From an uncultured Atopobium sp. (GTDB taxonomy: Bacteria; Actinomycetota; Coriobacteriia; Coriobacteriales; Atopobiaceae): a stretch of 22,084 nt of DNA. The position numbers and the translations under genes were made by a program. The notes beneath the pieces were generated by a model. That model was given only the letters and a program-made list of their open reading frames with translations. It searched no databases and was not told where the DNA came from. Shown here piece by piece: positions 21,410-22,084 of this stretch (position 1 is its first letter; every line of letters starts with the position of its first letter). Where the stretch lies: assembly GCA_900555335.1 (NCBI GenBank), contig USKU01000013.1, forward strand, positions 1 to 22,084, given 5' to 3'.

Positions 21410-22027
21410 ATGAAGTTTAATAAGCTCGGCCTCGTAGCAGCATCTGCTTCTGCCGTTCTTGCACTTGCTGGCTGCAATCTTATTCCAAATCTTGCTGATC
21501 CAGGAACCACTACTGGCGGTGGTCAGCAGCAACAGCAGCAACAGCAGCAGACTGCACCTGATGCAAATACTGCAACTAAGCCTTCAGATACTCGCGCTGG
21601 TGACTCTGACGCTAAGGACCTCTATAACTCTCTGATGGACAAGCACAACACTTCCGAGCAGATTACTAACACTCAGAAGTACGTTGATGATGTTAAGAAG
21701 ACTGGCGATAAGACCGAGGTTCTTATCGACACCGATAAGATTACCGTTACCGTTACTGGCATTGGCGTTGACTTTGAGAACTCCAACGGCTATATGGTTG
21801 AGGTTGTCAACAAGACCGATACCAACATCTTCATTCAGTCCACCGACACTGCTATTGGCAAGGATGAGCTGAACCTGTTTGTTAACGCAGCTCCTAACGC
21901 AACTACCAAGGGCTTTGCATACTTTGACCCAGGTGTAAAGATGGATCCATCCGCAACTGTTCGTGGTACCATCCTTGCTCTTTATGGTTCCGATTACAGC
22001 ATGGATTCCTTCAGCGTTATGTTCTAA
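21410..22027 (+). CDS. Surface lipoprotein with a polyglutamine linker
   Basis: This 205-residue secreted lipoprotein has a type II signal peptide, MKFNKLGLVAASASAVLALAGC, whose lipobox LALAGC puts the lipid-bearing cysteine at position 22. A linker follows (GTTTGGG, then nine Gln at 39-47, then Ala/Thr/Asp-rich). The C-terminal domain (about 85-205) is rich in beta-strand patterns (TDKITVTVTGIGVDF, GYMVEVVNKTDTNIFIQS), like immunoglobulin-like or DUF4352-type lipoprotein domains; I cannot name the family with certainty. The Gln tract is encoded by CAG/CAA in a 9-bp pattern and could vary in length by slippage. AAAGGAG precedes the ATG and a terminator follows the gene. Its substrate or partner is unknown. 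Confidence 0.85.
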   Translation: MKFNKLGLVAASASAVLALAGCNLIPNLADPGTTTGGGQQQQQQQQQTAPDANTATKPSDTRAGDSDAKDLYNSLMDKHNTSEQITNTQKYVDDVKKTGDKTEVLIDTDKITVTVTGIGVDFENSNGYMVEVVNKTDTNIFIQSTDTAIGKDELNLFVNAAPNATTKGFAYFDPGVKMDPSATVRGTILALYGSDYSMDSFSVMF

Positions 22028-22050
22028 GTTTTATTTAGTTCATTGACTGC

Positions 22051-22081
22051 AAAGGCTCAGCTTTTTAGCTGAGCCTTTTTT
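22051..22081 (+). terminator. Intrinsic terminator after the lipoprotein gene
   Basis: AAAGGCTCAGC (22051-22061) pairs perfectly over 11 bp with GCTGAGCCTTT (22068-22078), loop TTTTTA, followed by more T. Confidence 0.9.
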
Positions 22082-22084
22082 GTT

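Overview
The window looks like a chromosomal stretch from a Gram-positive, mid-GC member of the Coriobacteriia, most likely the Atopobiaceae (Lancefieldella/Atopobium group). This is inferred from a CBS-containing family II pyrophosphatase, a Pth2-type peptidyl-tRNA hydrolase, a DUF1846 protein, strong AGGAGG-type ribosome binding sites and frequent GTG/TTG starts. No marker gene settles the species. I see no rRNA, tRNA, CRISPR array, insertion sequence or phage module.

Layout. 1-834 (minus): yfbR-like 5'-deoxynucleotidase followed by the start of a trmB-like tRNA methyltransferase that runs off the left edge. 1115-4565 (plus): an amidohydrolase with a long, foldable leader, a COG0523/CobW metallochaperone GTPase and a Sir2 deacylase; the first two genes are each followed by a terminator. 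4648-6315 (minus): CBS/DRTGG manganese pyrophosphatase, sharing a bidirectional terminator with the sirtuin. 6567-9150 (plus): a membrane-anchored MORN-repeat protein overlapping an OatA-like acyltransferase-SGNH protein. 9151-9778: a gene-free stretch with a 23-bp inverted repeat, a third copy of the same sequence and a 3 x 20 bp GC-rich tandem repeat. 9779-12151 (plus): ettA and a ferritin. 12177-14108 (minus): L-asparaginase and an EamA transporter, 3 nt apart. 14259-14732 (plus): a small basic membrane protein. 14788-17228 (minus): DUF1846 protein and a membrane-anchored GH25 lysozyme, overlapping by 4 nt. 17333-17782 (plus): a small membrane protein. 17870-18310 (minus): pth2, with tandem copies of its own 3' end beyond the stop. 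18528-22027 (plus): a more AT-rich part with an orphan prepilin peptidase, a 665-bp gene-free stretch, an XRE regulator, a small Cys protein, a TetR regulator and a lipoprotein.

How the genes may work together. Most are housekeeping or stress functions: nucleotide and pyrophosphate turnover, ribosome-associated energy sensing (EttA), iron storage, asparagine use and peptidoglycan modification (an OatA-like O-acetylase and a GH25 muramidase in separate operons). No multi-gene defence or biosynthetic system is recognisable.

The most interesting signals are outside the genes. (1) A nested set of inverted repeats at 19098-19277, more GC-rich than its AT-rich surroundings, could be an undescribed structured RNA, although a 64-codon ORF spans the same interval on the minus strand. 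(2) A foldable leader precedes the amidohydrolase. (3) The 23-bp repeat element lies upstream of ettA. (4) A minisatellite has grown from the 3' end of pth2. (5) An intrinsic terminator lies in the ferritin leader, and a second one for ferritin appears to be embedded in the opposing transporter gene.
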